Assembly: GCA_001717545.1 (NCBI GenBank) | Contig: CP017039.1 | Span: 2,881,495 to 2,945,494 of the forward strand | DNA: 64,000 nucleotides | Direction: 5' to 3' | Source of the DNA: Anaerolineaceae bacterium oral taxon 439 | GTDB lineage: Bacteria; Chloroflexota; Anaerolineae; Anaerolineales; Anaerolineaceae | In this document: piece by piece, positions 51,916 to 60,957 of the stretch | Layout of the letters: every line of letters begins with the position of its first letter | Numbering within the stretch: the first letter of the stretch is position 1 | The notes under the pieces: model-generated | What the model was told of the DNA's origin: nothing | The model's input: only the letters and a program-made list of their open reading frames with translations | The model's database searches: none | Program-made: the position numbers and the translations under genes

Positions 51916-53268
51916 ATGGCAGAAAGTCAAAACATCGAATATAAAGAATCCTGGCGGGACGAGTATCTGAAGTGGATCTGCGGCTTTGCCAATGCTCAGG
52001 GAGGAACAATCTACATCGGCATCAACGATACAGGGAATGTCATTGGGGTAAAGAATATAAAAAAGCTGATGGAGGATATCCCGAATAAAATTCAAACCGG
52101 ATTGGGTATCCTGACAGAGGTCAATAAGCATACAAAAGATGGTCTTAATTATATTGAGATCAAGGTTGAACCAAGCAGCTTTCCTGTAAGCTATCACGGA
52201 GAATACCACTATCGGAGTGGAAGTACGAAACAGCAGCTGACAGGCATTGCTTTGTCGCAATTTATTATGCGCAAGACGGGCTTTCACTGGGAAGATGTTA
52301 CAGTTGATAATATTTCAGTGGAAGATCTGGATGCAGAAAGCTTCAAAATATTCCGAAGAGAAGCACTCAGAAGCAAACGGATGACGGCGTCAGAACTGAA
52401 TATATCGAATGCAGAGTTGCTCAGCAAGCTGCGCCTCATGTCAAATGGCAAGCTCAAAAGAGCAGCAGTGCTGTTGTTCTACAGCGATCCTCAAATTGTT
52501 CAGACTGGAAGCTATGTAAAGGTAGGCAAGTTCGATCATAAAGGGACGGTTGTCTACCATCACGATCTTGAGGAATCGCTTATGGTCAACGCGAGCAAAG
52601 TCATTGATCTGATCTATCTGATGTATCTGAAAGCAAAAATCAGTTATGAGCATGATGTGCGTGTTGAAGAATACCCCTATGCCAGAGAAGCTATCCGTGA
52701 AGCAGTGTATAACGCTATTATTCACAACTGCTACATGTACGGCGCGCCAATTCAGATTCGAATCGAAGATGAGGCAATGATCATCAGCAATTGCTGTATT
52801 TTCCCTGAAGGCTGGACGGTTGATACTTTAATGCAGCCGCATAATTCCAGACCGTACAATCCGGATATGGCGAATGTTTTTTATCGGGCCGGTTTTATTG
52901 AAAACTGGGGACAGGGTATTCAGAAGATCTGTGATGAATGCAGAACAATAGGAGCAGAGCTTCCAGAATATGAGCTGATAGGAACTACCCTGCGAGTTCA
53001 TTTCAAAGCCCTCCAAAGGGCTCTTATCGACCAGCCTGAAAAGCCAAAGGGCCAAAGTGCCACCCGCATGGGCCCTTTGGATGATACAATGGCACTAAAG
53101 ATACTTAACGCAATAAAAGAAGATCCATCAGGCACGATAAACCAGATATCAGAGCGAACCGGAATAGCCAGAAGAACATTAATAAGGCATATGGGCTTTA
53201 TGAGAAAGAAAGGGCGCATAGAACGTATTGGCGGCAGGCGCTACGGCCATTGGCAGATTAATGAATGA
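51916..53268 (+). CDS. Schlafen/AlbA_2 (AAA_4)-type ATP-binding transcriptional regulator
   Basis: 450 residues, intact. Residues 1-115 are an AlbA_2 domain: QNIEYKESWRDEYLKWICGF, ANAQGGTIYIGINDTG. Residues 250-365 are HATPase-like: AREAIREAVYNAIIHNCYMY and FYRAGFIENWGQGIQKICDE. A C-terminal winged helix covers 390-450 (INQISERTGIARRTLIRHMG). A perfect GGAGGTGA ribosome site is 6 nt upstream. Visibly AT-richer than its neighbours, it is likely transferred. The family is widespread and of unclear function; some members act in phage defence or stress regulation. Confidence 0.85.
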   Translation: MAESQNIEYKESWRDEYLKWICGFANAQGGTIYIGINDTGNVIGVKNIKKLMEDIPNKIQTGLGILTEVNKHTKDGLNYIEIKVEPSSFPVSYHGEYHYRSGSTKQQLTGIALSQFIMRKTGFHWEDVTVDNISVEDLDAESFKIFRREALRSKRMTASELNISNAELLSKLRLMSNGKLKRAAVLLFYSDPQIVQTGSYVKVGKFDHKGTVVYHHDLEESLMVNASKVIDLIYLMYLKAKISYEHDVRVEEYPYAREAIREAVYNAIIHNCYMYGAPIQIRIEDEAMIISNCCIFPEGWTVDTLMQPHNSRPYNPDMANVFYRAGFIENWGQGIQKICDECRTIGAELPEYELIGTTLRVHFKALQRALIDQPEKPKGQSATRMGPLDDTMALKILNAIKEDPSGTINQISERTGIARRTLIRHMGFMRKKGRIERIGGRRYGHWQINE

Positions 53269-53298
53269 TACGGATGTGCTGAGTGATTGGCTTCTTAT

Positions 53299-53688
53299 AT
53301 GGATAAAAAGGGAACAGCGCAGCATCCGCTTCATAACCGGGCTTTGCATATCAGCCGAGCCTTTAAAACGCAGGAGAAAGTGAACATTGCAGGCCCAAAA
53401 GCGAACATTGGAGCCGGGAAAGCGAACATCGAAGAGATATTTAAGCCAAAGACCGCAGCTCATATTCGCAAATTGCAGGAGATATTTGGCTTACAGACAG
53501 TCTTTGGCAGGTCGGACGTTCAGAAGGCCCTCGGACTGAAACCGACAAGGAGCTCGGCACTGCTTCGTGACCTGGAGGAACAGGGGGTCACTGAGCCGGT
53601 ATCCGGACACGGAAAAGGAAAATACAGATTTCGTGCGGTTTCGCTTTGGTATAATTCAACCGGAATCATATCTAAAACGAAAGAATAA
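53299..53688 (+). pseudogene. C-terminal relic of another Schlafen/AlbA_2-type protein
   Basis: About 130 residues resembling only the C-terminal tail and winged helix of the AlbA_2 family: KVNIAGPKANIGAGKANIEE, a Pro-Lys-Ala-Asn-Ile linker, then FGRSDVQKALGLKPTRSSAL and SGHGKGKYRFRAV. The AlbA_2 and ATPase-like parts are missing. It starts 30 bp after the intact gene (a TTG at 53287 could also serve). It could be translated as a small DNA-binding protein, but a remnant of a second inserted copy is more likely. Confidence 0.65.
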
Positions 53689-53699
53689 GGTTATCAACT

Positions 53700-55022
53700 A
53701 TGGCTCAACCCGTTGCGCAATGTCCGCGCTGCCGCCAGACAATGGTCGCGAACGTTCAACAAATTTTTGATCTCGCCCGCGATCCGCAGGCAAAACAAAA
53801 GCTTCTCAGCGGCCAATTCAATACCGCTATCTGCTCCTCCTGCGGATACGCGAGCCCGCTGGGAACGCCGCTCGTTTACCATGATCCTGAGAAGCAGCTC
53901 TTCCTGACGTATTACCCCGCCGAACTGAACACCCCGCTCCCGGAACAGGAAAGAATCCTGGGGCAGCTGATCCGGTCGGTCGTCGACGCGCTCCCCGCCG
54001 AAAAACGCGGCGGCTACCTTTTCCAGCCTCGCTCGATGTACTCCTACGACACGCTGCTGGATACGATTCTCGAAGCCGACGGGATCACGAAAGAGATGAT
54101 CCAGGCGGAAGAGCGGAAAATCAGCCTGCTGCGTCAGCTTCTCAGCGCGGACGACAACGCCGTTCCGGGCATCATCGATCAGGACCTGACCCCATACGAC
54201 GACGGCTTTTTCGCGCTCCTCGCGAACGTTCAGGGCAACGCTGAAGCGACCGGAAACGAGGCCCTGATCCAGAAGGCTCAGCTGATCCAGAACGAGCTCC
54301 TCGAAAAGACCGAATACGGCCGCGAATTGAAAATCCGCGCGGAGAGCACGCGAAAAGCGATCGCCGACCTGCAGGCGCTCGGCGAAAACCTCAACCGCAA
54401 CACGCTCCTCGATCTCGTCGCCGGATCGCAGGACGACGCCTACCTCCATACAATCGTCGGACTGGCCCGGAACGGAATGGACTACCGCTTCTTCGAAACG
54501 CTGACCGCGAAAATCGACGCTGCCGCCGGCGCGGAAAAAGACAGACTCAGCGAAATCCGCGAGAAAACCCTCGCCGCCGTCCGCGAGATCGACGCTTCGA
54601 TCCAGGAACAGAAAAAACTCCGCAAGCAGGCGCTTGAAGCCATCCTCAAAGCCGATCATACGGATCAGGCCATCGAGCAGTACGCACGCGCAATCGACGA
54701 CGCCTTCCTTGAAGTCGCCGGCGAAGAGCTTGAAAACGCCCGAAAAGAGATGAACTACGAACGCAGCGGGAAGATTCAGGCGCTGATCGATAAGGTCGAA
54801 GAAATGATGAAAGTCCCGCCGGAGCTGGAGTTTCTCCAGTCCTTAATGAAAATCGAGGATATCAGCGAACTGACCGCGGCGATCGAAAACAATCGGGACG
54901 CCGTGACCGACGACTTTAAAGAGATGCTGGAGACCGTTATCGAAAATATCAGCGGCGCGCCGGACACCGATCCGAAACTCCTCGAACGGCTGAAGACAAT
55001 CCGGACGGTCCTCGCGGCTTAG
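53700..55022 (+). CDS. CpXC domain protein
   Basis: 440 residues. The N-terminal 150 residues are a CpXC domain with two zinc-knuckle-like pairs: CPRCRQTM and then CSSCGYASPLGTPLVYHDPEK, the CpXC family pattern. The remaining 290 residues are strongly helical and charged with coiled-coil character (EEELENARKEMNYERSGKIQ type heptads). Function of the family is unknown. It is separated from the Schlafen-like relic by 11 bp but returns to the GC-rich composition of the backbone, so it is native. Confidence 0.85.
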   Translation: MAQPVAQCPRCRQTMVANVQQIFDLARDPQAKQKLLSGQFNTAICSSCGYASPLGTPLVYHDPEKQLFLTYYPAELNTPLPEQERILGQLIRSVVDALPAEKRGGYLFQPRSMYSYDTLLDTILEADGITKEMIQAEERKISLLRQLLSADDNAVPGIIDQDLTPYDDGFFALLANVQGNAEATGNEALIQKAQLIQNELLEKTEYGRELKIRAESTRKAIADLQALGENLNRNTLLDLVAGSQDDAYLHTIVGLARNGMDYRFFETLTAKIDAAAGAEKDRLSEIREKTLAAVREIDASIQEQKKLRKQALEAILKADHTDQAIEQYARAIDDAFLEVAGEELENARKEMNYERSGKIQALIDKVEEMMKVPPELEFLQSLMKIEDISELTAAIENNRDAVTDDFKEMLETVIENISGAPDTDPKLLERLKTIRTVLAA

Positions 55023-55043
55023 GATCCCCGGCGCGGAGTTCCG

Positions 55044-55772
55044 CTAAACACCGCTGTAAACCAAGCCTAAGATCGGGTCGTCCGTTATGATCGCGTCGAC
55101 GCCCATCCGCTGGAAGCGCATCATATCGTACGAGCTATTGACGACCCACGGGCGGACCTCCCGATTACAGAGATGTTCATTGTGAACGAACTTCGGCGTG
55201 ACCAGGTCAAGATGCGGATGGATCGCGTCGACGTGGATCGAGTGCTTGAAGAAGGCGCGCGCGCCCCAGCCGGACGGCCCCTTATCCGCAATCAGTCCGG
55301 TCTTGATCTCCGGGAAAACGTTGCGCGCCTTGACGAGATCGCCGAAATTAAACGATGAAAAAATAATCGACTCCTGATTCTTATAATACAGGATCGTTTC
55401 GATGACCCGATCGACCAGCTTCCCAACCCGTTTTGGATTGCGCGTCTTGATCTCCACGTTCATCAGCAGCTTCGTCCCGAACGCCGCGAAAACCATGTCC
55501 AGCGTCGGGATCGTTTCGCGCGGATAAAGCTCCTGTTTCCGGAAACAGGCGTTCAGGCCCTGCAGCTCTGACAGCGTCATCTCTTCCACTTTCCCCTTGA
55601 CGCCGGTTGTCCGCTCCGTCGTCAGATCGTGAATTACGACTACCTGATCGTCCCGGGTCAGTTGAACGTCGAACTCGATCCCGTCCGCGCCAAACTCCAA
55701 CGCTTTCCGAAACGCCAGCATTGTATTTTCAGGATAAATCGAGGAATATCCGCGATGAGCCAGAATTTTCAT
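55044..55772 (-). CDS. ugpQ: Glycerophosphodiester phosphodiesterase
   Basis: 242 residues from ATG 55772, preceded by AAGGATG; a start 20 codons upstream lacks a clear site. The catalytic signature ILAHRGYSSIYPENTMLAF and GIEFDVQLTRDDQVVVIHD provide His, Glu, Asp and His of the GDPD fold. It hydrolyses glycerophosphodiesters to glycerol 3-phosphate and alcohol. There is no signal peptide, so the enzyme is cytoplasmic, UgpQ-like. It follows the HIT-like gene on the same strand. Confidence 0.9.
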   Translation of the reverse strand: MKILAHRGYSSIYPENTMLAFRKALEFGADGIEFDVQLTRDDQVVVIHDLTTERTTGVKGKVEEMTLSELQGLNACFRKQELYPRETIPTLDMVFAAFGTKLLMNVEIKTRNPKRVGKLVDRVIETILYYKNQESIIFSSFNFGDLVKARNVFPEIKTGLIADKGPSGWGARAFFKHSIHVDAIHPHLDLVTPKFVHNEHLCNREVRPWVVNSSYDMMRFQRMGVDAIITDDPILGLVYSGV

Positions 55773-55828
55773 ACGCACATCCTTTTTTTCGCTTGAATTA
55801 ATCATACCAAACTCCGCCGCGATTTTTT

Positions 55829-56419
55829 TCAATGCGCCGCAGGATTCAGCCCGTCACGGATCAGCCAGGCTGAAACCGCGCCATCCGTCTCCGCCCGGAT
55901 CTCAACCTGAAACGAATACCCGCGCCACCCGCGGCGGCGTTCAAGAATCGCCCGCGCCTCGGCGAAAGCCGCCGCGAGCGTCGACGAGCGCAGCCGATCG
56001 CCGAGGCTCCCGCGCTCGTCCGGGAGCCGAACGACATGCGCGTGAAACTGAGCGACGTCCTGCCGGGTCCCGCCGTTGATAACGAGCCAGAGCCGATCAG
56101 ACCCGCTCACGCGAAATAAATCCGGAAGCGCCTTTTCCAGATCTGCGGCAAACCGTTCCATTCCCACCGCGTCGAGCGACAGAAAGCCGCCGACGTCCGC
56201 CTTCAGGAGCGCCAGCGCGTGGAACGGATAACAGGGGCGCGGATGCGCCAGGACGAGAAGCGTTTCCGTCTCGGCAAGACGCCGCCCTGGAACCAGCCAG
56301 GAGGCGCGCGCAATCACCGCGCCAAGAATCCGCCCGCCAGACGGGAACCGCACGATCGAATGAAAAAACCGTAAAACGACGTCCTGAACCGCCAAGCGGC
56401 TGAATCCCCCTGTCCGCAT
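55829..56419 (-). CDS. HIT-like domain protein
   Basis: 196 residues. The likely active-site stretch is LVINGGTRQDVAQFHAHVVR near residue 118, a degenerate HIT motif in which His-x-His remains. ETLLVLAHPRPCYPFHALAL resembles the substrate-facing strand of HIT nucleotide hydrolases. The N-terminal 40 residues are helical and amphipathic. It may hydrolyse or transfer nucleotides; the family call is moderate. It lies 56 bp upstream of ugpQ. Confidence 0.6.
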   Translation of the reverse strand: MRTGGFSRLAVQDVVLRFFHSIVRFPSGGRILGAVIARASWLVPGRRLAETETLLVLAHPRPCYPFHALALLKADVGGFLSLDAVGMERFAADLEKALPDLFRVSGSDRLWLVINGGTRQDVAQFHAHVVRLPDERGSLGDRLRSSTLAAAFAEARAILERRRGWRGYSFQVEIRAETDGAVSAWLIRDGLNPAAH

Positions 56420-56541
56420 CCCCGCCGGGTCCCCTGTTCCAGGGAAAAAGAAGCGCGGGAACGCAGTTTCGAGTATACTTTCGCTTATATTTATACTTCA
56501 CTCTTCAAAATTCAGGAACGGCGGAAAAGGAGAAAACATCC

Positions 56542-57225
56542 ATGCAATTAACGGTCATCATTCCGGTATATAACGAAGAAGAAACGCTCGAAGAAATTAT
56601 CCGGCGCGTCAAGGAAACCGGACTGGCGAATGAGATCCTCTGCGTCGACGACGGATCGACCGACCGCTCGCGCGAAATCCTGAAAGGGTACGAAAACGAT
56701 CCGATCGTTAACGTTATTTTTTCGGAGAAAAACGAAGGAAAAGGCGCCGCGGTTCGAAAAGGGATCCTCGCCGCCCGTTCCGAATACGCGATTATCCAGG
56801 ACGCTGATCTCGAATATAACCCCGCCTGCTACACGTCGCTGATCAAGCCGATTGAAGACGGGATCGCCGACGTTGTCTACGGCTCGCGCTTCCTGGGAGC
56901 GGCCCGGCGGCCGATCCTGTTCTGGAACATGGTCGCGAATAAAATCCTGACGCTGGTAACCAATATCCTCTACAACAACATTCTATCGGACATGGAGACC
57001 GGATATAAGCTGTTTAAAGTCTCGTCCGTTCGAGAAATCCCGCTGCATGCGCACAGTTTCGATTTTGAACCGGAATTCACCGCAAAAATCCTGAAGCGCG
57101 GCTTCAGGATTTACGAAGTCCCGATCGAATTCACGCCGCGCTACTATACCGAAGGAAAGAAAATCAAGCCCAAAGACGGGCTGGTCGCGCTTTGGACGCT
57201 GATTAAATACCGCTTCGTAGATTAG
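56542..57225 (+). CDS. Glycosyltransferase family 2, DPM1-like
   Basis: 227 residues, no membrane helix. LTVIIPVYNEEETLEEII, LCVDDGSTDRSREIL and the acidic AIIQDADLEYNP (DxD) define a GT2 of the dolichyl-phosphate-mannose-synthase kind; VYGSRFLGAARRP and SDMETGYKLFKVSSV are later family blocks. It likely charges polyprenyl phosphate with a sugar, feeding GT39-like transferases such as those at 200-3294 and 48509-50389. It is monocistronic, with a terminator 35 bp after the stop. Confidence 0.9.
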   Translation: MQLTVIIPVYNEEETLEEIIRRVKETGLANEILCVDDGSTDRSREILKGYENDPIVNVIFSEKNEGKGAAVRKGILAARSEYAIIQDADLEYNPACYTSLIKPIEDGIADVVYGSRFLGAARRPILFWNMVANKILTLVTNILYNNILSDMETGYKLFKVSSVREIPLHAHSFDFEPEFTAKILKRGFRIYEVPIEFTPRYYTEGKKIKPKDGLVALWTLIKYRFVD

Positions 57226-57260
57226 CCTGAAATCAAAAAACAAGCTGCCCAGGATTTAAA

Positions 57261-57307
57261 ACGCAAGGGGAAAAACGTATATTCGCTTTTCTCCTTGCGT
57301 AATTTTT
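57261..57307 (+). terminator. Rho-independent terminator between convergent genes
   Basis: 57261-57274 pairs with 57287-57300 over 14 bp with one G-U wobble (ACGCAAGGGGAAAA stem) and a 12-nt loop; T5 follows at 57303-57307. It ends the plus-strand GT2 transcript. On the minus strand it is followed by TTTAAA, so it could also end the Tm-1-like operon. Confidence 0.88.
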
Positions 57308-57366
57308 CCCCGCCAGGGATCCATTCCAAAATTATTTTTCGGAAAGAACGGGCCGATGCGCTTATC

Positions 57367-58197
57367 CTACTTTGAAATCGCCTTGAACGCAGCCGCCTGA
57401 GCCGTCATTCCGCGTTCGGATGCCAGCCGTTCGATCGAAGAGGCCCCGAAAAAACCGTCGATCTCCGGAACATTCCGAATCACATACTCGGCATCCGCCG
57501 GATCGGCTATCGGACCGCCATGGCAGATAACCATGATGTCCGGTCTGATTTCACGACCTGCTTTAATAATCTCGCGAATCTTCACGCAGCAGTCCTCCAG
57601 CGTAACAGCAGTTTCTGCTCCAATAGAACCCTTGGTCGTCAGCCCCATATGTGCGACTAATATATCCGCGCCCGCTTCAGCCATCGCTTTCGCCTGCTCA
57701 GCGTCAAAGACGTAAGGGCAGGTCAGCATATCCAGCTTGTGCGCCTCACGGATCATGTCAACCTCAAGCCCGTATCCCATGCCCGTTTCTTCCAGATTAG
57801 CGCGGAATTTACCGTCTATCAATCCGACGGTAGGGAAATTCTGAACGCCGTTAAAACCCTGTTCCCTCAACTGCTTTAAGAAAATGTCCATGATCCGGAA
57901 TGGATCCGTCCCGCAGACGCCGGCCAGAACGGGCGTTTTCCTGACAATCGGTAAAACTTCCCGTCCCATTTCCTGAACGATCGCATTCGCGTCTCCGTAA
58001 GCCAACAGACCGGACAATGAACCGCGACCAGCCATACGAAAGCGCCCGGAATTATAGATGATGAGCATATCCACACCGGCTGCTTCACTGCACTTAGCGG
58101 TAATACCGGTACCGGCGCCAACGCCGACCAAAATCTTACCGTTCGCGACTTCGGAACGAAAATTTTCCATAATTTCACTGCGCGTTTTTCTTAACAT
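57367..58197 (-). CDS. Phosphoenolpyruvate hydrolase-like TIM-barrel protein (Tm-1 C-terminal half)
   Basis: 276 residues from ATG 58197, with an ideal GGAGGTAATC site. The PEP_hydrolase/TIM-barrel family is recognisable: [60 protein letters not shown] and [19 protein letters not shown]. In tomato Tm-1 this domain is fused behind a UPF0261 domain; here the UPF0261 protein is the neighbour, 30 bp upstream. The bacterial reaction is not established; hydrolysis of a PEP-like or acylpyruvate bond is one proposal. It shares its barrel with the sensor domain of the AraC-type regulator. Confidence 0.88.
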   Translation of the reverse strand: MLRKTRSEIMENFRSEVANGKILVGVGAGTGITAKCSEAAGVDMLIIYNSGRFRMAGRGSLSGLLAYGDANAIVQEMGREVLPIVRKTPVLAGVCGTDPFRIMDIFLKQLREQGFNGVQNFPTVGLIDGKFRANLEETGMGYGLEVDMIREAHKLDMLTCPYVFDAEQAKAMAEAGADILVAHMGLTTKGSIGAETAVTLEDCCVKIREIIKAGREIRPDIMVICHGGPIADPADAEYVIRNVPEIDGFFGASSIERLASERGMTAQAAAFKAISK

Positions 58198-58227
58198 ACG
58201 ATTACCTCCTCAAACGAATGATACAAA

Positions 58228-59448
58228 CTACCGATTTTCAATCAGGGAAATCAGCCGTGAGGCTGCTTCTTCCGCGAATTCCGCATCGTTGATATGGTTC
58301 TCCATTTCGACGATTTCGACATCAGGATTCGTAATTCCTTTTTTTAATGTTTCAAACAGCGCCGCGTCTTCAGCTGGTCCATAGAAAGGCTGCCCTTCGG
58401 CGTCAATCATGGAAACGCCCTTAATCGGAAGCATCAGCGTCATTTTTCTTTCGGCGCTATTCCATTTTTCTGCCAGTTTTTCGGCAATTTTTACGTTTTC
58501 AGAAACCGAAGTGCGCATCAATGTAACAGTCGGATTATGCTTGTAAAGATTCCTGGCGGAATACTGATCCGGCACCGTATCAAAAGGCCCGAAGTTGACC
58601 ATGTCCAACGCTCCGACCGAAACAACTTGCGGTGTTCCCGTCTTAATCGCCGCTTCGCACCGAGTCGGACCAGCTGACAATACACCTCCAGCAATCTCAT
58701 CACACCATTCTGTTGTGGTTAAATCGAGTACCCCTTTGAAGAAACCGGCTTCAATTAACGCTTCCATGGTTTTTCCGCCCGTCCCGGTACAATGAAATAC
58801 CAGAACCTCATAGCCGCGCGCCTCCAGATATTCCTTTGCCCGATCAACGCAAGGGGTGGTAACGCCGAACATCGTCGCGGCAATCAACGGCCTCGGATCC
58901 TCCTGTTCCTCCGGAAGTTGGTCCGCCAGCCCGACCATACCGGCGATCGCCAAAATCGCGTTACGGAATATTGTCCTGGATATTTTATTTAATCCGGCGA
59001 CGTCAACAATAGAAGGCATCATCACGATATCGCTCGTTCCGACATACTGAGCCACGTTTCCAGACGCCATTGTAGACACCATAAGCTTAGGAACGCCGAT
59101 CGGAAGCGCCCGCATCGCCGGCGTAACCAGAGACGTACCGCCAGAACCGCCGAACGAGAGAATTCCGTCGAACCGTCCTTCTTTGTACAGCTTGGGCACG
59201 ATAACACGCATACCGTTCGCCAGCGCTTCAGTCGCCATCGCGCGGTCCCTGCGCTCAGCAATCTTCTTAATATCATATCCCGCAGCCGCCGCCACTTCTT
59301 CGTTGGATACATCCGCCGCGAAATCCGGCTCGAATATACCCGTATGAATCATGAGCGTATTCAGTCCCAACGCTTCCGCCAATCCTTTGACATAAAGGAA
59401 CTCAGCGCCCTTTGTGTCGAAGGTTCCGGCAATAGCAATCGTTTTCAT
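58228..59448 (-). CDS. UPF0261 (Tm-1-like ATP-binding) protein
   Basis: 406 residues from ATG 59448, preceded by GGAGGAATGTT; an in-frame start 11 codons upstream has no site. KTIAIAGTFDTKGAEFLYVK, LSFGGSGGTSLVTPAMRALP, SDIVMMPSIVDVAGLNKIS and VFHCTGTGGKTMEALIEAG match UPF0261, which forms the N-terminal half of tomato Tm-1 and has an ATP-binding Rossmann-like fold. The activity in bacteria is unknown. It lies between the AraC-type regulator and the TIM-barrel gene, and the operon promoter carries AraC-style direct repeats. Confidence 0.9.
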   Translation of the reverse strand: MKTIAIAGTFDTKGAEFLYVKGLAEALGLNTLMIHTGIFEPDFAADVSNEEVAAAAGYDIKKIAERRDRAMATEALANGMRVIVPKLYKEGRFDGILSFGGSGGTSLVTPAMRALPIGVPKLMVSTMASGNVAQYVGTSDIVMMPSIVDVAGLNKISRTIFRNAILAIAGMVGLADQLPEEQEDPRPLIAATMFGVTTPCVDRAKEYLEARGYEVLVFHCTGTGGKTMEALIEAGFFKGVLDLTTTEWCDEIAGGVLSAGPTRCEAAIKTGTPQVVSVGALDMVNFGPFDTVPDQYSARNLYKHNPTVTLMRTSVSENVKIAEKLAEKWNSAERKMTLMLPIKGVSMIDAEGQPFYGPAEDAALFETLKKGITNPDVEIVEMENHINDAEFAEEAASRLISLIENR

Positions 59449-59516
59449 AACATTCCTCCGATAAGTCTTGCTGTCCGACAATCCCCAAAAACGATAGAAT
59501 CTCTTCTGTATATAGG

Positions 59517-59545
59517 ATTCTACCGTAATTCACAGCCGGTGCGAA
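59517..59545 (-). promoter_or_regulatory. Predicted promoter of the Tm-1-like operon, overlapping an inverted repeat
   Basis: Minus strand: TTCGCA (59540-59545), 17 bp, TAGAAT (59517-59522), with the UPF0261 start 69 bp downstream. The weak -35 fits an activator-dependent promoter. TAGAATC (59495-59501) and GATTCTA (59516-59522) form a 7-bp inverted repeat overlapping the -10. Confidence 0.5.
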
Positions 59546-59548
59546 TGC

Positions 59549-59580
59549 GTTTATATTCTTTTTTTATGTGTTTATATTCT
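59549..59580. promoter_or_regulatory. Two 11-bp direct repeats 21 bp apart: candidate AraC-type operator
   Basis: GTTTATATTCT occurs at 59549-59559 and at 59570-59580, exactly two helical turns apart, immediately upstream of the predicted promoter and just after the stop of the AraC-type gene (59587). Direct repeats spaced by about 21 bp beside a weak -35 are typical of AraC-family activator sites. Confidence 0.6.
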
Positions 59581-59586
59581 GCTTGG

Positions 59587-60801
59587 TCAGGTTTTCAGTT
59601 TATTCATTCTTGTGTTTATATGAGCCTGAGAAAAGGCAGTCGGAGAAACTCCGGCATACTTCTTAAACATCTTGGAGAACTGTGCATAATCGTCATATCC
59701 GACTCGCGCCGCGATTTCCTTGAAGGAAAGACGCGTCTTCCGCAAAAGGTCTTTGGCCTTGTTAATCCGGAATCGAACGAGATACTCCGTAAAACTGCAG
59801 CCTGTCTCCTTCTTGAATCGCGTACTGAGATACGAAGGGGAAATATGCGTAACCAGCGCCAATTCGCCGAGACAAATTTTTGTCTCATAATGCTGAGCGA
59901 TATATTTCTTAACAAATTCGACATAATCCCCGGTATTCCATTCAACGTTCAACAGCTTCGTCATCGAATCATGATCCTTCAACGTTCCCGAAGCTTTAAA
60001 AGCCCTGGTCGTCTCCAGAATCGCACGCTCAACCGGAATCCTGTCAAAAGTCGAGCCGCCGATATACCCCTGACAGCTTGTATTCCGACAAAAATACTGC
60101 ATATCGATCGGCGAATTAACCGGACCGGCATAAATCATGCGAATGACTTCCGGACGAAGCTCTTCGCAGAGCTGATAAATCGTCTGCCCCAGCCTGCGCG
60201 CTTCTTCGAGGGAAAGATATTTCTTAGCGCCGAGAAAACCGCCTTTTGTAAGGCCGAGATGAACACATATCACGTCGGCTCCGGCATTCAGCATCTGCCT
60301 TGCTTCATCCTCCTCCGTTACAAACGCGATTGTAAACAGGTCCAGCAAATGCGCCAGCTGGATTGCCTCCGCCTCCCGGGAAAAAGTGTTGTCTTCTTCT
60401 TCCAGCGCTTCCCGGAATCGACCGTCGATCAACGCCATCGTCGGAAAGTTGACAATACCGGAAAATCCCCGATCTTTAATTTGTTTGAGATACCCGTAAA
60501 GATGTATTTCGGGATCGTTGGCAAACAGACCGAAAAGAATCGGGACCTCCCGGATCGCCGGGATGAGTTCTCTCGTTCCCATTTCCATAACAATATCGTT
60601 ATTGTTGCCGTAGCAAAAATAACTCAGATAAGAACTTCGTCCCATCATGCGATACTTTCCCGCGCTTAACGCTAACAGGAAGTCCGCACCGCCCATAGCC
60701 GTGTATTTTGCTGTCATACCGGATCCGACAGCCGCTCCGATAATAAGTCCGTTGATGCTGATGAGTGCCTTGAGCCGTTTTAAAATTTCGGTTCGTTCCA
60801 T
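59587..60801 (-). CDS. AraC-family regulator with an N-terminal PEP hydrolase-like TIM-barrel domain
   Basis: 404 residues from ATG 60801 (GAAGG upstream; a TTG two codons earlier is weaker). Residues 5-280 are a paralogue of the 57367-58197 TIM barrel: IIGAAVGSGMTAKYTAMGGA, SAGKYRMMGRSSYLSYFCYG, IVNFPTMALIDGRFREALEE, ADVICVHLGLTKGGFLGAKK. Residues 300-400 are a double helix-turn-helix AraC domain: LGELALVTHISPSYLSTRFK and FKEIAARVGYDDYAQFSKMF. The fusion suggests that the regulator senses the ligand its enzymatic relative works on. It is followed by the UPF0261 and TIM-barrel genes, which it probably controls. Confidence 0.88.
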   Translation of the reverse strand: MERTEILKRLKALISINGLIIGAAVGSGMTAKYTAMGGADFLLALSAGKYRMMGRSSYLSYFCYGNNNDIVMEMGTRELIPAIREVPILFGLFANDPEIHLYGYLKQIKDRGFSGIVNFPTMALIDGRFREALEEEDNTFSREAEAIQLAHLLDLFTIAFVTEEDEARQMLNAGADVICVHLGLTKGGFLGAKKYLSLEEARRLGQTIYQLCEELRPEVIRMIYAGPVNSPIDMQYFCRNTSCQGYIGGSTFDRIPVERAILETTRAFKASGTLKDHDSMTKLLNVEWNTGDYVEFVKKYIAQHYETKICLGELALVTHISPSYLSTRFKKETGCSFTEYLVRFRINKAKDLLRKTRLSFKEIAARVGYDDYAQFSKMFKKYAGVSPTAFSQAHINTRMNKLKT

Positions 60802-60957
60802 TACCAACCTTCAGCTAACTTTGTCGAATCGTCATCAGCAGCATATCCGGTTTGCCTTTTTTGCTGATCCTTCAGGAATCTCTACAGCAATTTTTACGCC
60901 GCATTGCCGAAAGCAATATGGTAAATAAGGAACAGGAAACAGCGTTCGTTGTGAAAT

